A stretch of 64,000 nt of DNA, taken from positions 186,001 through 250,000 of the forward strand of contig NZ_FQVL01000002.1 of NCBI RefSeq assembly GCF_900129355.1, read 5' to 3'. The translations under genes and the position numbers were made by a program. Below are positions 27,770 to 36,665 of the stretch, piece after piece (the first letter of the stretch is position 1; every line of letters begins with the position of its first letter). Source of the DNA: Seinonella peptonophila. Lineage in GTDB: Bacteria; Bacillota; Bacilli; Thermoactinomycetales; Thermoactinomycetaceae. The notes under the pieces are model-generated. The model was not told the origin of the DNA. It saw nothing but the letters and a program-made list of their open reading frames with translations, and searched no databases.

Positions 27770-29875
27770 TTAAGATAGAACACTCTCTTCTTGTGGAAAT
27801 ACTATTTCTTGGAAATTGGCAAAGCTTATCGTACAGTCCATTACACTTTTTAACAGTGCGAGTCGATTTGTACGAATCGCTTCATCTTCAACCATAACGA
27901 GAATTTGATCAAAAAATCGATGAATAACTGGTGCCATTTTCTGGATTGCTTGATAGGCTGCTTCAGGATTTTGTGCTTGATCAGCTGCTCGTTGTGACAC
28001 TTCTGCTTGTAACAATGCCTCATATAACTCTTTTTCCGCTGGTTCTGTTAATTGCTCAGGAAGGAGCTGAGCTACCTGCGCTTTTTGAGATTGAACAATG
28101 TTCGCTGTCCGGGTAAATGCCTCTACCTCCCATTTAAATTGCTCTTGCCCTAATTTTTGCTCTAAAAATGCTGCTTTTTGAAAACGATAAGATAGGGGTT
28201 CCTGGTCATTTTTCAACAAGGCATCTACCACATCATATCGAATCTGTTGTTCAAGTTGGATCGAGCGAACGCGCATCCGGAAAAATTCGAGTAGACTTAA
28301 TTCTACTTTTGAACGATCTTCTTTTAATAGTTCTTCCTGTTCTAAGATTCTTAGCGAAATCTGGATCAAATCATGATAAGTAAGCTCAATTTCTGATTGG
28401 TCGAGTAAGATCTGAACAACGCCTAATGCTCTTCTCCTTAGACCATATGGGTCTTGTGAACCGCTAGGATGAACTCCGATCCCAAAGCTGGCAGCAATAG
28501 TATCCATTTTATCAGCGAGTGATAGAAGGGCACCAAGTATATCTGTTGGAAGCTGATCATTTGCTGTACGCGGTGCATGGTGTTCATCAATTGCACGTGC
28601 TACACGTTCGTCTTCTCCAGCTTCTTTCGCATAAATATAGCCCATATACCCTTCTAATTTCGAAAATTCATCTACCATTTGAGTAGCTAAATCAAACTTA
28701 CATATATGCGCTGCGCGTTGAAGTTGTTTCTGTGATGTCTGATCCAAATGAAATCGTTCGCCAAGCTCAGTCACAATGGCATAAATTCTGCGAACACGAT
28801 CTCCCATTGAACCCAGTTTTTCACGAAAAATAATCCGATCTAGTTGCTTAACAGCCGCATCAATTGATAATTTTCTATCCTCCAAATAGAAAAATTGAGC
28901 ATCGGCTAAGCGAGCTTGTAATACTTTTTCATTGCCACGTTTTACAAGCTCTAGACTTCGTTTATCACCATTTCGAACCGTAACAAATAAGGGGAGTAGC
29001 TCTCCTTTCGTATTCTCCACCGGAAAATATCGTTGATGTTCACGCATTGTAGTGGTTAGCACTTTTTTAGGTAAAACCAAAAATTTCTGATCAAAGCTCC
29101 CCACTAGTGCAGTTGGATATTCGACTAAATGAGTTACTTCTTGTAATAAACCAGGATCGATCGGGATATTACAATCATATTGCCTTGCTAATTCTTCGAT
29201 CTGTGCTACAATCTTTTCTTTTCTTTCCTTCACATCTACGATAACCGATTCTGCTGCTAAAGCCTCAACATAACAAGATGCAGATGAAAGTGAGATCTCC
29301 TTTCCTAGAAAGCGGTGTCCTACTGTTTGTCGTCCAGCCTCGAGCCCTGCCCATTTTAACGGAATCATTTCTTCACCATATAGAGCGACTAACCAGCGAA
29401 TGGGACGAACAAAACGATGCCGATCTCCCCAGCGCATGGTTGATGGAAATTGAATCGCTTGCAAAACCTGAACAAACTTTGATTGCACAAGTGATGAGGT
29501 GGAGATGCCTACTTCATGACGTATCGCAAAGATATATTTTTCGCCTTTGTGTTCTCGTATTTCCAATTCATCAACAGTAACCCCTTGCTTTCTAGCAAAA
29601 CCCTGTGCAGCAGGGCTCCATGATCCGTCTTGTGCCTGCGCAATACGCAATGCGGGACCACGCACTTCCTCTGTTTGATCAGCCTGGGTCTGTGCCACTT
29701 CTTTTACTAAAACAGCGAGTCTTCGCGGAGTTGCATAAGTCTTTAGCATACGAAATTGAATTCGCTCTTGATCTAACCATTTTTCTGTCAGATTTCCTAG
29801 CTGAGTAACAGCTTGATCAATAAAGCGCGCAGGAATCTCTTCACAACCAATCTCAATTAAAAGATCTTGACTCAT
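27770..29875 (-). CDS. glyS: glycyl-tRNA synthetase beta subunit
   Basis: 701 residues, normal for the bacterial alpha2-beta2 enzyme. Typical beginning [18 protein letters not shown], central [11 protein letters not shown]-like [15 protein letters not shown], an HD-like region ([18 protein letters not shown], with Bacillus-like [16 protein letters not shown]), and C-terminal tRNA-binding domain. The beta subunit binds tRNA and edits; catalysis needs GlyQ. ATGA overlap with glyQ; both lie behind a glycine T-box. Confidence 0.96.
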   Translation of the reverse strand: MSQDLLIEIGCEEIPARFIDQAVTQLGNLTEKWLDQERIQFRMLKTYATPRRLAVLVKEVAQTQADQTEEVRGPALRIAQAQDGSWSPAAQGFARKQGVTVDELEIREHKGEKYIFAIRHEVGISTSSLVQSKFVQVLQAIQFPSTMRWGDRHRFVRPIRWLVALYGEEMIPLKWAGLEAGRQTVGHRFLGKEISLSSASCYVEALAAESVIVDVKERKEKIVAQIEELARQYDCNIPIDPGLLQEVTHLVEYPTALVGSFDQKFLVLPKKVLTTTMREHQRYFPVENTKGELLPLFVTVRNGDKRSLELVKRGNEKVLQARLADAQFFYLEDRKLSIDAAVKQLDRIIFREKLGSMGDRVRRIYAIVTELGERFHLDQTSQKQLQRAAHICKFDLATQMVDEFSKLEGYMGYIYAKEAGEDERVARAIDEHHAPRTANDQLPTDILGALLSLADKMDTIAASFGIGVHPSGSQDPYGLRRRALGVVQILLDQSEIELTYHDLIQISLRILEQEELLKEDRSKVELSLLEFFRMRVRSIQLEQQIRYDVVDALLKNDQEPLSYRFQKAAFLEQKLGQEQFKWEVEAFTRTANIVQSQKAQVAQLLPEQLTEPAEKELYEALLQAEVSQRAADQAQNPEAAYQAIQKMAPVIHRFFDQILVMVEDEAIRTNRLALLKSVMDCTISFANFQEIVFPQEESVLS

Positions 29876-30759
29876 ATTTGCTCCTCCTCTTCTGTTTTTA
29901 ATAATGGATAGCCTAATTTCTCTCTAGCTTGAACAAAAGCTTTGGCACACATTTTTGCTAACCGTCTCACTCGTTGAATATATCCCGTTCTTTCAGTGAC
30001 ACTAATGGCACCTTTTGCATCGAGTAAGTTAAAGGTATGAGAACATTTCAAGATGTAATCATAAGCGGGGAATACAATTCCTTCTGCCAATATTCGCTCA
30101 GCTTCCCGCTCGTACTCATTAAATAACTGAAACAAGAGTTCCGTTCTTGAAAGTTCGAACGTATATTTTGAGTGTTCATATTCAGCTTGTTGAAAAACCT
30201 CACCATACTTTACATTCTCCACCCACTCTAAAGAGTAAACATCATCAGTGTCTTGGATATATGTAGCTAACCGCTCCAAGCCAAAAGTAATCTCTACAGA
30301 TACAGGCTGTGTCTCAATTCCACCTACTTGTTGGAAATACGTAAATTGTGTAATCTCCATACCATCCATCCATACTTCCCAACCGAGACCAGCAGCACCA
30401 AAAGTCGGATTTTCCCAGTTGTCTTCTACAAAACGAATATCGTGATCAAGTGGTTCAATCCCGATCTGACGTAGACTTTCTAAATAAATCTCTTGAATAT
30501 TATCTGGTGCAGGTTTCATAATGATTTGATATTGATGATGTTGAAAAAGTCGATTTGGATTTTCTCCATAGCGACCATCTGCTGGTCGACGTGAAGGCTC
30601 CACATATGCTACGTTCCATGGCTCGGGGCCAAGAGCCCGTAAAAATGTCATGGGATTTAATGTTCCGGCTCCTTTTTCAACATCATAAGGCTGAACAAGG
30701 ATACAGCCTTGTTTTGACCAATACTGATGCAAGGTCATAATCATCTGTTGTAAATTCAT
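29872..30759 (-). CDS. glyQ: glycyl-tRNA synthetase alpha subunit
   Basis: About 295 residues from [19 protein letters not shown]. The frame is open to 30789, but TTGGAGGTAGATCAA marks 30759 as start and family alignment agrees. The class II catalytic core shows [61 protein letters not shown], and [10 protein letters not shown]. It makes glycyl-adenylate and charges tRNA-Gly together with GlyS. Expression is controlled by the upstream T-box. Confidence 0.96.
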   Translation of the reverse strand: MNLQQMIMTLHQYWSKQGCILVQPYDVEKGAGTLNPMTFLRALGPEPWNVAYVEPSRRPADGRYGENPNRLFQHHQYQIIMKPAPDNIQEIYLESLRQIGIEPLDHDIRFVEDNWENPTFGAAGLGWEVWMDGMEITQFTYFQQVGGIETQPVSVEITFGLERLATYIQDTDDVYSLEWVENVKYGEVFQQAEYEHSKYTFELSRTELLFQLFNEYEREAERILAEGIVFPAYDYILKCSHTFNLLDAKGAISVTERTGYIQRVRRLAKMCAKAFVQAREKLGYPLLKTEEEEQI

Positions 30760-30770
30760 TTGATCTACCT

Positions 30771-30989
30771 CCAAAATAAAAACCCTCATTCCTATGCATT
30801 TGCATAGGGACGAGAGTTGACTCGCGGTACCACCCTATTTGATCTAGACTTGTATGCCCAGACCCACCTCATTCAATAAGCACTCCAAAGCGCCCTTCAC
30901 TGGGTAGGTTGACCAGGCTTACACCCTCCCTGGATCGCTTCACAACCTAATTCCAGCTACTCCTCTTTTTCGTCGTGCTAGATTCACTT
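30771..30989 (-). promoter_or_regulatory. glycine T-box leader of glyQS
   Basis: The minus strand carries the T-box sequence AGGGTGGTACCGCG (30836-30823), whose TGGT-type bulge pairs with the tRNA 3' end. It is followed by a terminator hairpin (ACTCTCGTCCCTATGCA... / ...GCATAGGAATGAGGGT then TTTTATTTT). Stem I includes GAGGAGTAG and, near 30900-30891, GTGAAGGGCG, where GGC (30894-30892) or overlapping GGG would be the specifier; both are glycine codons. Uncharged tRNA-Gly should favour the antiterminator. Confidence 0.92.
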
Positions 30990-30995
30990 CTCCTC

Positions 30996-31024
30996 GTTAT
31001 AGCAAAGCTTTGCTAAGAAGTCAA
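30996..31024 (-). promoter_or_regulatory. sigma-A promoter of glyQS
   Basis: Minus strand TTGACT (31024-31019), exactly 17 nt, TATAAC (31001-30996). It lies directly upstream of the T-box leader. Confidence 0.8.
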
Positions 31025-31041
31025 ATGTCAACTTGTAAAAG

Positions 31042-31071
31042 ATATGCTATGATTGTTTAATCATAGCATAT
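31042..31071. repeat. perfect 13-bp inverted repeat upstream of glyQS promoter
   Basis: ATATGCTATGATT (31042-31054), GTTT, AATCATAGCATAT (31059-31071). Minus-strand side is followed by CTTTTAC, so it may terminate leftward transcription entering from the accessory island; it could also be a binding site. Confidence 0.75.
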
Positions 31072-31096
31072 TGTTCCCCATTACCATGGGAACTCC

Positions 31097-31703
31097 ATGA
31101 GGGAGCCGCCTATCGAAGAAAGATACAGCGATAGAAGTGAACGAAAAGCACTCAACAAGAAGGTATTAGATGCAGCAACAGCAACCTCCTCTCACTGTTC
31201 TCTACTTGACTTCGTGGCTGATTTGCAGCCCACCGGTGACACGCTGCAAGCTCATTGTCCGGCGAGTCTCTGAACGCTCTCCATTCCAGAGCTATATCCA
31301 GGAGAAAATGGCAGAGACAAAGCCTGACTTGGTGATCATCGGGGGATCAACCGGAAGCCAGCATGTAGAAGTGGTTCAACACTACTACATGCCATATCGA
31401 TTCGAGTGGGGGCAGATCTGCAACGTACCCCACTACAACTCCAATGTGCCGGCAGATGTGATCGAGCGGCTTCAGAGGGAGGGGATGAGCCTGAACGAGG
31501 TAACCAAGTCCTCTTCTTCCAGCAGCAACCACCTCGCCTACTATGTTGCGAGCTATGCTCGTGAGCTTTTCGAATCCGAAGGCAAGGTCGTACACCATAC
31601 TTTGGTGCAGCTCCCGGAACGGTTCGCAGGAGGAAAACAAGCGCCGATCATCGCCCAGCTTGCTCGAAGCTGGACTGAAACCCGGCGCAAGATGAGCAAC
31701 TAA
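31097..31703 (+). pseudogene. frameshifted gene for a pyroglutamyl-peptidase-like (C15-fold) protein, foreign base composition
   Basis: From ATG 31097 a frame reads MREPPIEERYSDRSERKA... to CPASL and meets TGA at 31275-31277 (CTC TGA A). Omitting one T there gives CPASL-ERSPFQSYIQEKMAE and continues open to 31703 as an acceptable domain: KPDLVIIGGSTGSQ, then SSSNHLAYYVASYARELF, then HHTLVQLPERF. Order and spacing recall C15 pyroglutamyl-peptidase-like proteins, but the catalytic Cys position before NH is Ser. The stretch is richer in G+C than its neighbours and lacks a good ribosome site. I infer a decayed, acquired gene truncated at its 5' end; the alternative is a programmed +1 shift. Family call is tentative. 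Confidence 0.5.
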
Positions 31704-31734
31704 GCTACCAGCTCTGCACACGGCTAAAATCCCG

Positions 31735-31780
31735 AACCCAAAGCCCTCCACAATGATAAAGTGGAGGGCTTTGGGTTTAA
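31735..31780 (+). terminator. very strong terminator after the C15-like relic
   Basis: AACCCAAAGCCCTCCAC (31735-31751) and GTGGAGGGCTTTGGGTT (31761-31777), 17 perfect pairs with a 9-nt loop, followed by TAAT. It insulates the efflux-pump leader from upstream transcription. Confidence 0.9.
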
Positions 31781-31847
31781 TATACAATCGTTGAACATTT
31801 TTGTCTGCTTTTAGTATACTCTCAATTAAGAATAAGGAGGGATTGAT

Positions 31848-31910
31848 GTGAAGTATTTATTGATCAATGGGGCATATTTTCAAGGGGAGGACGTATCAGC
31901 TGCCCTATAA
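31848..31910 (+). CDS. 20-residue leader peptide of the Tet(L)-like efflux gene
   Basis: GTG start 7 nt after AAGGAGG, encoding MKYLLINGAYFQGEDVSAAL and stopping at TAA. Position, length (20 codons), strong ribosome site and the ending ...VSxxL resemble the leader peptide of tet(L)/tet(K). Ribosome movement through it is expected to control folding of the hairpin that hides the ribosome site of the efflux gene 41 nt downstream. Not previously annotated by length-limited gene callers. Confidence 0.75.
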   Translation: MKYLLINGAYFQGEDVSAAL

Positions 31911-31951
31911 ACTACGTGGTTCCCCTTTAAGTTGAAAAGGGGTTTAATTAC
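31882..31951 (+). promoter_or_regulatory. translational attenuator of the efflux gene
   Basis: CCCCTTT (31922-31928) pairs with AAAGGGG (31936-31942), which contains the efflux gene ribosome site 9 nt before GTG 31952. An alternative pairing exists between AAGGGGA inside the leader peptide gene (31882-31888) and TCCCCTT (31921-31927); it would free the ribosome site. The two states are mutually exclusive, as expected of an attenuator. Confidence 0.65.
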
Positions 31952-33316
31952 GTGATCAAATCGAAAATATCATCAAATCAAGCAAAAATGGTAATCTGGT
32001 TAAGTTTTTTGGCTTTTTTCAGCGTCATGAATGAAACTGTCTTTAATGTAGTCTTGCCTGATATCGCAAAGCAATTTCATATATCACCTGCAATCGCTAA
32101 TTGGGTCAATACTGGTTTTATTCTTCCATTTGCAATTGGATCTGTTATCTACAGCAACCTTTCTAACCGCTTTGGTGTAAAAAAACTATTTCTTTTTGGT
32201 TTATCAGTATATAATTTTGGTTCCTTTTTGGGATTTCTCAGTTCTGTATATCTGCCCTTCATCATCATAGCTCGAATTCTTCAAGGAGTTGGTGCATCAG
32301 CTATACCTGCCTTAATGATGGTGATCATTACCCGTTATGTAAAAAAAGAGACTCAGGGGAAAGCCTTTGGGTTAATTGGCTCATTTGTAGCACTAGGAGA
32401 AGGAATTGGACCAGCGATTGGGGGACTGATGGCAAACCATATCCATTGGGCATTTTTATTCCTCGTTCCTACCCTGACACTATGTGCACTTCCCTTTCTA
32501 AGCCAGCTGCTGCCTGAAGAACCAAGTCTTGATCAGCAGTTTGATGTCTTCGGAGCTGTTCTTCTATCTTTAGCGATCACGATGTTTACACTATTTCTTT
32601 CTTTTCATCAGCTCAGCTATATGTTGTTCAGTTTGTGCTGCTATATTGGCTTTATGTTACGTATCCTACACACAAAACATCCATTTATTGATCCCAAGTT
32701 ACTTTTGAAAAAAAGGTTTATATTAAGTGTACTTGCAGGTTGTATCTTATTAGGTACAGTTGCGGGTTTCATCTCAATGATCCCCTATATGGTACGGGAA
32801 ATCTTTCAAAAGTCTACTGATGTGATTGGAGTAGGTGTACTACTGCCAGGAACAATCAGCGTTGTTTTATTTGGTATGATAGGTGGTCTTCTCGTTGACA
32901 AATTTGGGAAGCGCTCTACTTTATATCTCGGTTTAGCTGTGATGGTGACCTCATTACTGCTGCTATCAGTCTTTGTCGACTTCTCAGTTTGGTTTGTAAC
33001 CGTGATGACAATTTTTACATTTGGCAGTCTCTCTTTTATAAAAACTGCAATCTCTGCTACCGTTTCAGCTCAGCTAGCTGATCATGAAGCAGGAGAAGGC
33101 ATGGGAATTCTTAACTTTGCTTGTTTCTTAGCCGAAGGCATAGGGATCGCAATGGTGGGTAGCTTCTTAACAAAGCCGCTACACAAAGTTACTCTTCCAC
33201 TTACCCATGCTCTACCAACTGCAAACCTATACAGTAATCTATTACTCCTGCTTGCACTTAGTCTAATACTGGGTGGCATCCTTTACGGAATCGCAAATCG
33301 CGAAAAGTTGTCATAA
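31952..33316 (+). CDS. Tet(L)/Tet(K)-like MFS drug/proton antiporter (14-helix family)
   Basis: 454 residues, the size of Tet(L). The whole protein aligns by eye with it: FFSVMNETVFNVVLPDIA, NWVNTGFILPFAIG, ARILQGVGASAIPALMMV, the antiporter motif C GEGIGPAIGG, IHWAFLFLVP, VAGFISMIPYMV, and AGEGMGILNFACFLAEG. About 14 membrane helices. Tet(L) exports tetracycline-metal in exchange for protons and also supports Na+/K+ tolerance; the substrate here is not proven because it is a divergent relative. GTG start. The leader peptide and sequestered ribosome site suggest inducible translation. Confidence 0.88.
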   Translation: MIKSKISSNQAKMVIWLSFLAFFSVMNETVFNVVLPDIAKQFHISPAIANWVNTGFILPFAIGSVIYSNLSNRFGVKKLFLFGLSVYNFGSFLGFLSSVYLPFIIIARILQGVGASAIPALMMVIITRYVKKETQGKAFGLIGSFVALGEGIGPAIGGLMANHIHWAFLFLVPTLTLCALPFLSQLLPEEPSLDQQFDVFGAVLLSLAITMFTLFLSFHQLSYMLFSLCCYIGFMLRILHTKHPFIDPKLLLKKRFILSVLAGCILLGTVAGFISMIPYMVREIFQKSTDVIGVGVLLPGTISVVLFGMIGGLLVDKFGKRSTLYLGLAVMVTSLLLLSVFVDFSVWFVTVMTIFTFGSLSFIKTAISATVSAQLADHEAGEGMGILNFACFLAEGIGIAMVGSFLTKPLHKVTLPLTHALPTANLYSNLLLLLALSLILGGILYGIANREKLS

Positions 33317-33341
33317 AGCTCTTAACTACAAGATAAATTGG

Positions 33342-33381
33342 CAAACCGAACAGTGATCATAAAAGATCACTGTTCGGTTTG
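33342..33381 (+). terminator. 17-bp hairpin downstream of the efflux gene
   Basis: CAAACCGAACAGTGATC (33342-33358) and GATCACTGTTCGGTTTG (33365-33381), loop ATAAAA. No T-run follows on the plus strand (AAGACAAAAG), so termination is likely but the hairpin is not canonical. Confidence 0.6.
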
Positions 33382-33586
33382 AAGACAAAAGATTATGGTT
33401 CCATCAATATTTCACGTTTTGCCTCCAGTTCGGGCTGTTACAGATGAATGCAACTTACTCAGGGTAGTATCAACTTGGCTAGCTCCCTCAACCTATCCTT
33501 CGCTACACCTGCCTATTAAAATGCGTTGTAAGGAGCATTTTTCCGCCCACTGTGAAATATTGACTCTCCATGTTTCATACTACTTC

Positions 33587-34351
33587 TTATGATTCTGAAT
33601 CCGTTTTAAAATCTAATTTCCGAATCTGCTGTAAAAATTCCCATGACTTTCTAGGTGTGACTTGATTTTGATCAAGCAAATGATGGAGTGCGATTTCAAG
33701 GCCTTTATTCGTTTCTGATTTTACACTCACTTTTCCGATTCTCGTAATATCAATCTGTTGTAGCATGGGCAGTAACTTACCTACTGGCTCTGCAAGAGAG
33801 ATCGAAAAATGATCACTACTTCGACACTGTTGGCAAAGGAACCCACCTTGGTTCACACTAAGAAAGAATTGCTCAGGAGATCGATGACAACGTACACATC
33901 GATCAAAAATAGGCTTATATCCAGCGATTTCAAGAATCGTTAATTCCCAAATCCGAGTTAACACCTCGGCATCAACCTCATGTTCTAAAGAATGGAGCAA
34001 TTTTACCAAACGTCTATAAAGAGCAGGATGGGGCTCCTGCTCTTCTATATTGTGTTCGATTAAACTTAACCAATAAGCAGCATATGCCATCTGAAGCAAA
34101 TCGTCACGAATCTGACGATGAGAGTTTATCACATCGGCTTGAGACAGCGAAGAAATACCACTTCCTTGGAAAAACAAGAATTCAGCTTCTATTAAAGGCT
34201 CTGTTGCAGCACTCAAGCGACTTCTGGTCTTTTTTGCTCCGCGAGCCATCAAAGAAATTCGTCCTAACTGTTCAGAAAAGAGACGTACAATTTGATCACT
34301 TTCACCATAATCCTGCACCTTTAAAACGATTCCCTTTGTTCTCTGTAACAT
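33587..34351 (-). CDS. recO: DNA repair protein RecO
   Basis: 254 residues. The N-terminal OB fold reads LQRTKGIVLKVQDYGESDQIVRLFSEQLGRIS. A helical core follows, with a C-terminal zinc-finger-like CVRCHRS...GFLCQQCRS. RecO loads RecA on SSB-coated DNA together with RecR and anneals strands in gap repair. It is the last gene of the era block; yqzL lies directly upstream, as in B. subtilis. Confidence 0.95.
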   Translation of the reverse strand: MLQRTKGIVLKVQDYGESDQIVRLFSEQLGRISLMARGAKKTRSRLSAATEPLIEAEFLFFQGSGISSLSQADVINSHRQIRDDLLQMAYAAYWLSLIEHNIEEQEPHPALYRRLVKLLHSLEHEVDAEVLTRIWELTILEIAGYKPIFDRCVRCHRSPEQFFLSVNQGGFLCQQCRSSDHFSISLAEPVGKLLPMLQQIDITRIGKVSVKSETNKGLEIALHHLLDQNQVTPRKSWEFLQQIRKLDFKTDSES

Positions 34352-34381
34352 ACCTCGCTCCTCAGCTCTCCCTCATCAGAC

Positions 34382-34525
34382 TTATATTTCTCCTTCTCGG
34401 TATTCAGCTCTTCTCTCAGATTCATCTTGATCAAAGCATTGAAAGAGTTCTTCTAAGTCCTTATATAACAGATACGCGTCTATACTGCCAGTTACTTGAA
34501 AACACTCCCAAGAGAAATTACGCAA
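34382..34525 (-). CDS. yqzL: small conserved protein YqzL
   Basis: 47 residues, the same length as B. subtilis YqzL, in the same place between era and recO. It reads MRNFSWECFQVTGSIDAYLLYKDLEE... from a TTG start; B. subtilis YqzL begins MLDFTWKVFSQTGNIDTYLL. GGAAGG lies 10 nt upstream of the TTG. Function unknown; acidic, soluble. Too short for common ORF cut-offs, so easily missed. Confidence 0.85.
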   Translation of the reverse strand: MRNFSWECFQVTGSIDAYLLYKDLEELFQCFDQDESERRAEYREGEI

Positions 34526-34677
34526 CTAGCATCATCCTTCCTTCTCCACAAGTCTCTACTATTTCATAATCTATGCTTAGAATGACCTACTTAGAAAGAG
34601 ATTATGAGTTCGCTTTAGCGAAGGAAGTCCACGATTGATAGGCGATTTAGCGACACTACATAATTTTCCAGTTTTCT

Positions 34678-35580
34678 TTATTCCCGCTCATCATATCCGA
34701 ATTGCCGTAATAGTTGAACTTGGTTACGCCAATCTTTTTTTACTTTTACCCACAAATCTAGATAAACACGGTAGCCTAATAACCGCTCACACTCTCTACG
34801 CGCCCGTGTACCGATTTGCTTTAATAATTGTCCTTGTTTCCCAATCAGTACGCCCTTCTGAGAAGCTCTTTCGGTAAAAATCGTTGCCCGAATATCAATC
34901 AATTCTTTATCAGGACGCAACTTCATCTCATCGATGACGACCGCTACTGAATGAGGAATCTCTTCCCGTGTCAGTTGTAATACTTTTTCACGAATCATCT
35001 CAGCAACTATAAATTGTTCAGGATGATCTGTTACTTGTTCGGGCGGGTAATATTTTGGACCCTCTGGTAATTGTTTAAAAATAAGATTTAACAACGTCAC
35101 AGCATTATTTCCTTTTAATGCTGAGATCGGGACAATTTCCTGAAAGGAGATCAATTGACGATATTGATCAATGAGCGGCAATAATTGATCTGGATGTACT
35201 AAATCGATCTTATTCACTACCAGAAACACAGGAGTTTTCACCTGCTTAAGGTGATGAATAATATATCGATCACCAGGTCCAATCCCTTCTGCTGCATCAA
35301 CTAAAAATAAAATTAAATCAACTTCGCTCAACGTATTTTGTGCTGTTTTGACCAAAAAATCGCCCAGTTTTGAGTGTGGTTTATGAATGCCAGGTGTGTC
35401 AAGGAAAATCACTTGACCTTCATCCTGGGTTAATACTCCATGAATCCGATTGCGTGTTGTTTGTGGTTTATCAGACATAATCGCAATCTTCTGACCGATT
35501 AGATGATTCATTAATGTTGACTTTCCCACATTCGGTCGTCCGATTAATGCGACAAATCCTGAGCGAAAAGGCGTACTCAT
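34678..35580 (-). CDS. era: GTPase Era
   Basis: 300 residues. G1 [15 protein letters not shown]3 [10 protein letters not shown]4 VNKIDL, and a C-terminal KH RNA-binding domain with [18 protein letters not shown]. Era binds the 3' end of 16S rRNA and checks 30S maturation. It overlaps cdd by 4 nt (ATGA) and belongs to the classic ybeY-dgkA-cdd-era set. Confidence 0.97.
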   Translation of the reverse strand: MSTPFRSGFVALIGRPNVGKSTLMNHLIGQKIAIMSDKPQTTRNRIHGVLTQDEGQVIFLDTPGIHKPHSKLGDFLVKTAQNTLSEVDLILFLVDAAEGIGPGDRYIIHHLKQVKTPVFLVVNKIDLVHPDQLLPLIDQYRQLISFQEIVPISALKGNNAVTLLNLIFKQLPEGPKYYPPEQVTDHPEQFIVAEMIREKVLQLTREEIPHSVAVVIDEMKLRPDKELIDIRATIFTERASQKGVLIGKQGQLLKQIGTRARRECERLLGYRVYLDLWVKVKKDWRNQVQLLRQFGYDERE

Positions 35581-35966
35581 GGTAAGTCCTCCTCAGAAAA
35601 TGCATAAGGTAATAATTCTTCTACTGTTGTCTTCATTTGTTCTCCAGAAGCATTGATCAAGATGACCTCCATCTGTGGATGACATAGTTCACTCATCACT
35701 TGACGGCAAGCACCACATGGAGAAATCATCCGCTTTGTATTTGCTACTACAGTAAGAGAACGGAATTGCCGATATCCTTCAGAGTATGCCTTAAATAAGG
35801 CAACTCTTTCTGCACACATTGTCAACCCATAAGATGCATTTTCAATATTTGCCCCCGATATCAAAAGACCCTCTGCTGTCTCAACTACTGCACCCACTGG
35901 AAAATGAGAATATGGTACATAAGCCCGTTGTTGTGCCTCGCGAACTTTCATCACACGTTGATCCAT
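35577..35966 (-). CDS. cdd: cytidine deaminase
   Basis: 129 residues; the small tetrameric class. Zinc and catalytic motif: [12 protein letters not shown] (Cys ligand and catalytic Glu) and [13 protein letters not shown] (two Cys ligands). Substrate-binding FPVGAVVET and [10 protein letters not shown] are present. It converts cytidine and deoxycytidine to uridine and deoxyuridine in pyrimidine salvage. Between dgkA (3-nt gap) and era (overlap). Confidence 0.96.
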   Translation of the reverse strand: MDQRVMKVREAQQRAYVPYSHFPVGAVVETAEGLLISGANIENASYGLTMCAERVALFKAYSEGYRQFRSLTVVANTKRMISPCGACRQVMSELCHPQMEVILINASGEQMKTTVEELLPYAFSEEDLP

Positions 35967-35969
35967 TCG

Positions 35970-36665
35970 TTAACCTCCGATCAATAGTACTCCAATGATC
36001 GCTATCGCAGTGCCGATCAATGCTCCCATCCCCAGAGGAACCCAGTCTGGTTTCATTCGATAGCGAGATGCTACCAGCATAGTGACTAATAAATAGGACA
36101 AGATGGCGATGGCTAAGTTTCCAATTACAAAAGTGATCAAAGCAGCAATACAGCTTGCGATTGAAACAGCTATACTTGGTTCAAATGATTGCCGATTATA
36201 ACGAGATAGCCATCCTTTGAGCATCAATGTAAAAAGGAAGGTAAAAGCTATCATTCCAGCAAGCTGCACACTGGGCAGTCGCAAAGGCTCACTGATCACG
36301 CCTACAAATAATAAGTTTAGATAAGGGTAAAAAATGCTGATGCCCACGATTACTGCTAAACCAACTGTAAGCAGAACAGCACCAGCCGCTACATCCTTGG
36401 CGATTTTCGCCAATGGGTGAAACTCCTGAGTCACCATATCAACAATTGTTTCCAAGACTGTATTTAAAAGTTCAGCAAACAGCACCATCGCTATAGATAA
36501 AAAGAGAATGAGCACTTCTAGACGATTAAGTGGTAAGTAGAAACTAATTATGAGTACAACTAACGCAATCACAAAATGTATCCGCATATTGCGTTGAGTG
36601 GTCAGAGTATATTTTAACCCTTCCAATGCATATCCAATACTTTTTAGAAATTTATGGACCCACAT
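35970..36665 (-). CDS. dgkA: undecaprenol/diacylglycerol kinase with an extra C-terminal membrane domain
   Basis: 231 residues. Residues 1-115 are a complete DgkA: ALEGLKYTLTTQRNMRIHF, ALFAELLNTVLETIVDMV with the catalytic Glu-rich helix, and HPLAKIAKDVAAGAVLL. B. subtilis DgkA stops about there (123 residues). The remaining 115 residues add about three or four helices (LPSVQLAGMIAFTFLFTLML, SIAVSIASCIAALITFVIG, LGMGALIGTAIAIIGVLLIGG). No PAP2 phosphatase motif is visible in them, so this is not a kinase-phosphatase fusion. DgkA-type enzymes phosphorylate undecaprenol for cell-wall lipid recycling. Overlaps ybeY by 14 nt. Confidence 0.9.
   Translation of the reverse strand: MWVHKFLKSIGYALEGLKYTLTTQRNMRIHFVIALVVLIISFYLPLNRLEVLILFLSIAMVLFAELLNTVLETIVDMVTQEFHPLAKIAKDVAAGAVLLTVGLAVIVGISIFYPYLNLLFVGVISEPLRLPSVQLAGMIAFTFLFTLMLKGWLSRYNRQSFEPSIAVSIASCIAALITFVIGNLAIAILSYLLVTMLVASRYRMKPDWVPLGMGALIGTAIAIIGVLLIGG

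Noticed and set aside
31347-31787. 146-codon minus-strand open frame across the C15-like relic
   Set aside because: It runs through the strong terminator at 31735-31780 and has no ribosome site; the plus-strand reading shows protein-like motifs instead.
34084-34569. 161-codon plus-strand open frame over recO and yqzL
   Set aside because: It is antisense to recO and yqzL, has no ribosome site and reads as low-information composition; the minus-strand genes explain the region.
35970-36665. DgkA-PAP2 phosphatase fusion
   Set aside because: The C-terminal helices lack the lysine/arginine and PSGH-type motifs of PAP2 enzymes.
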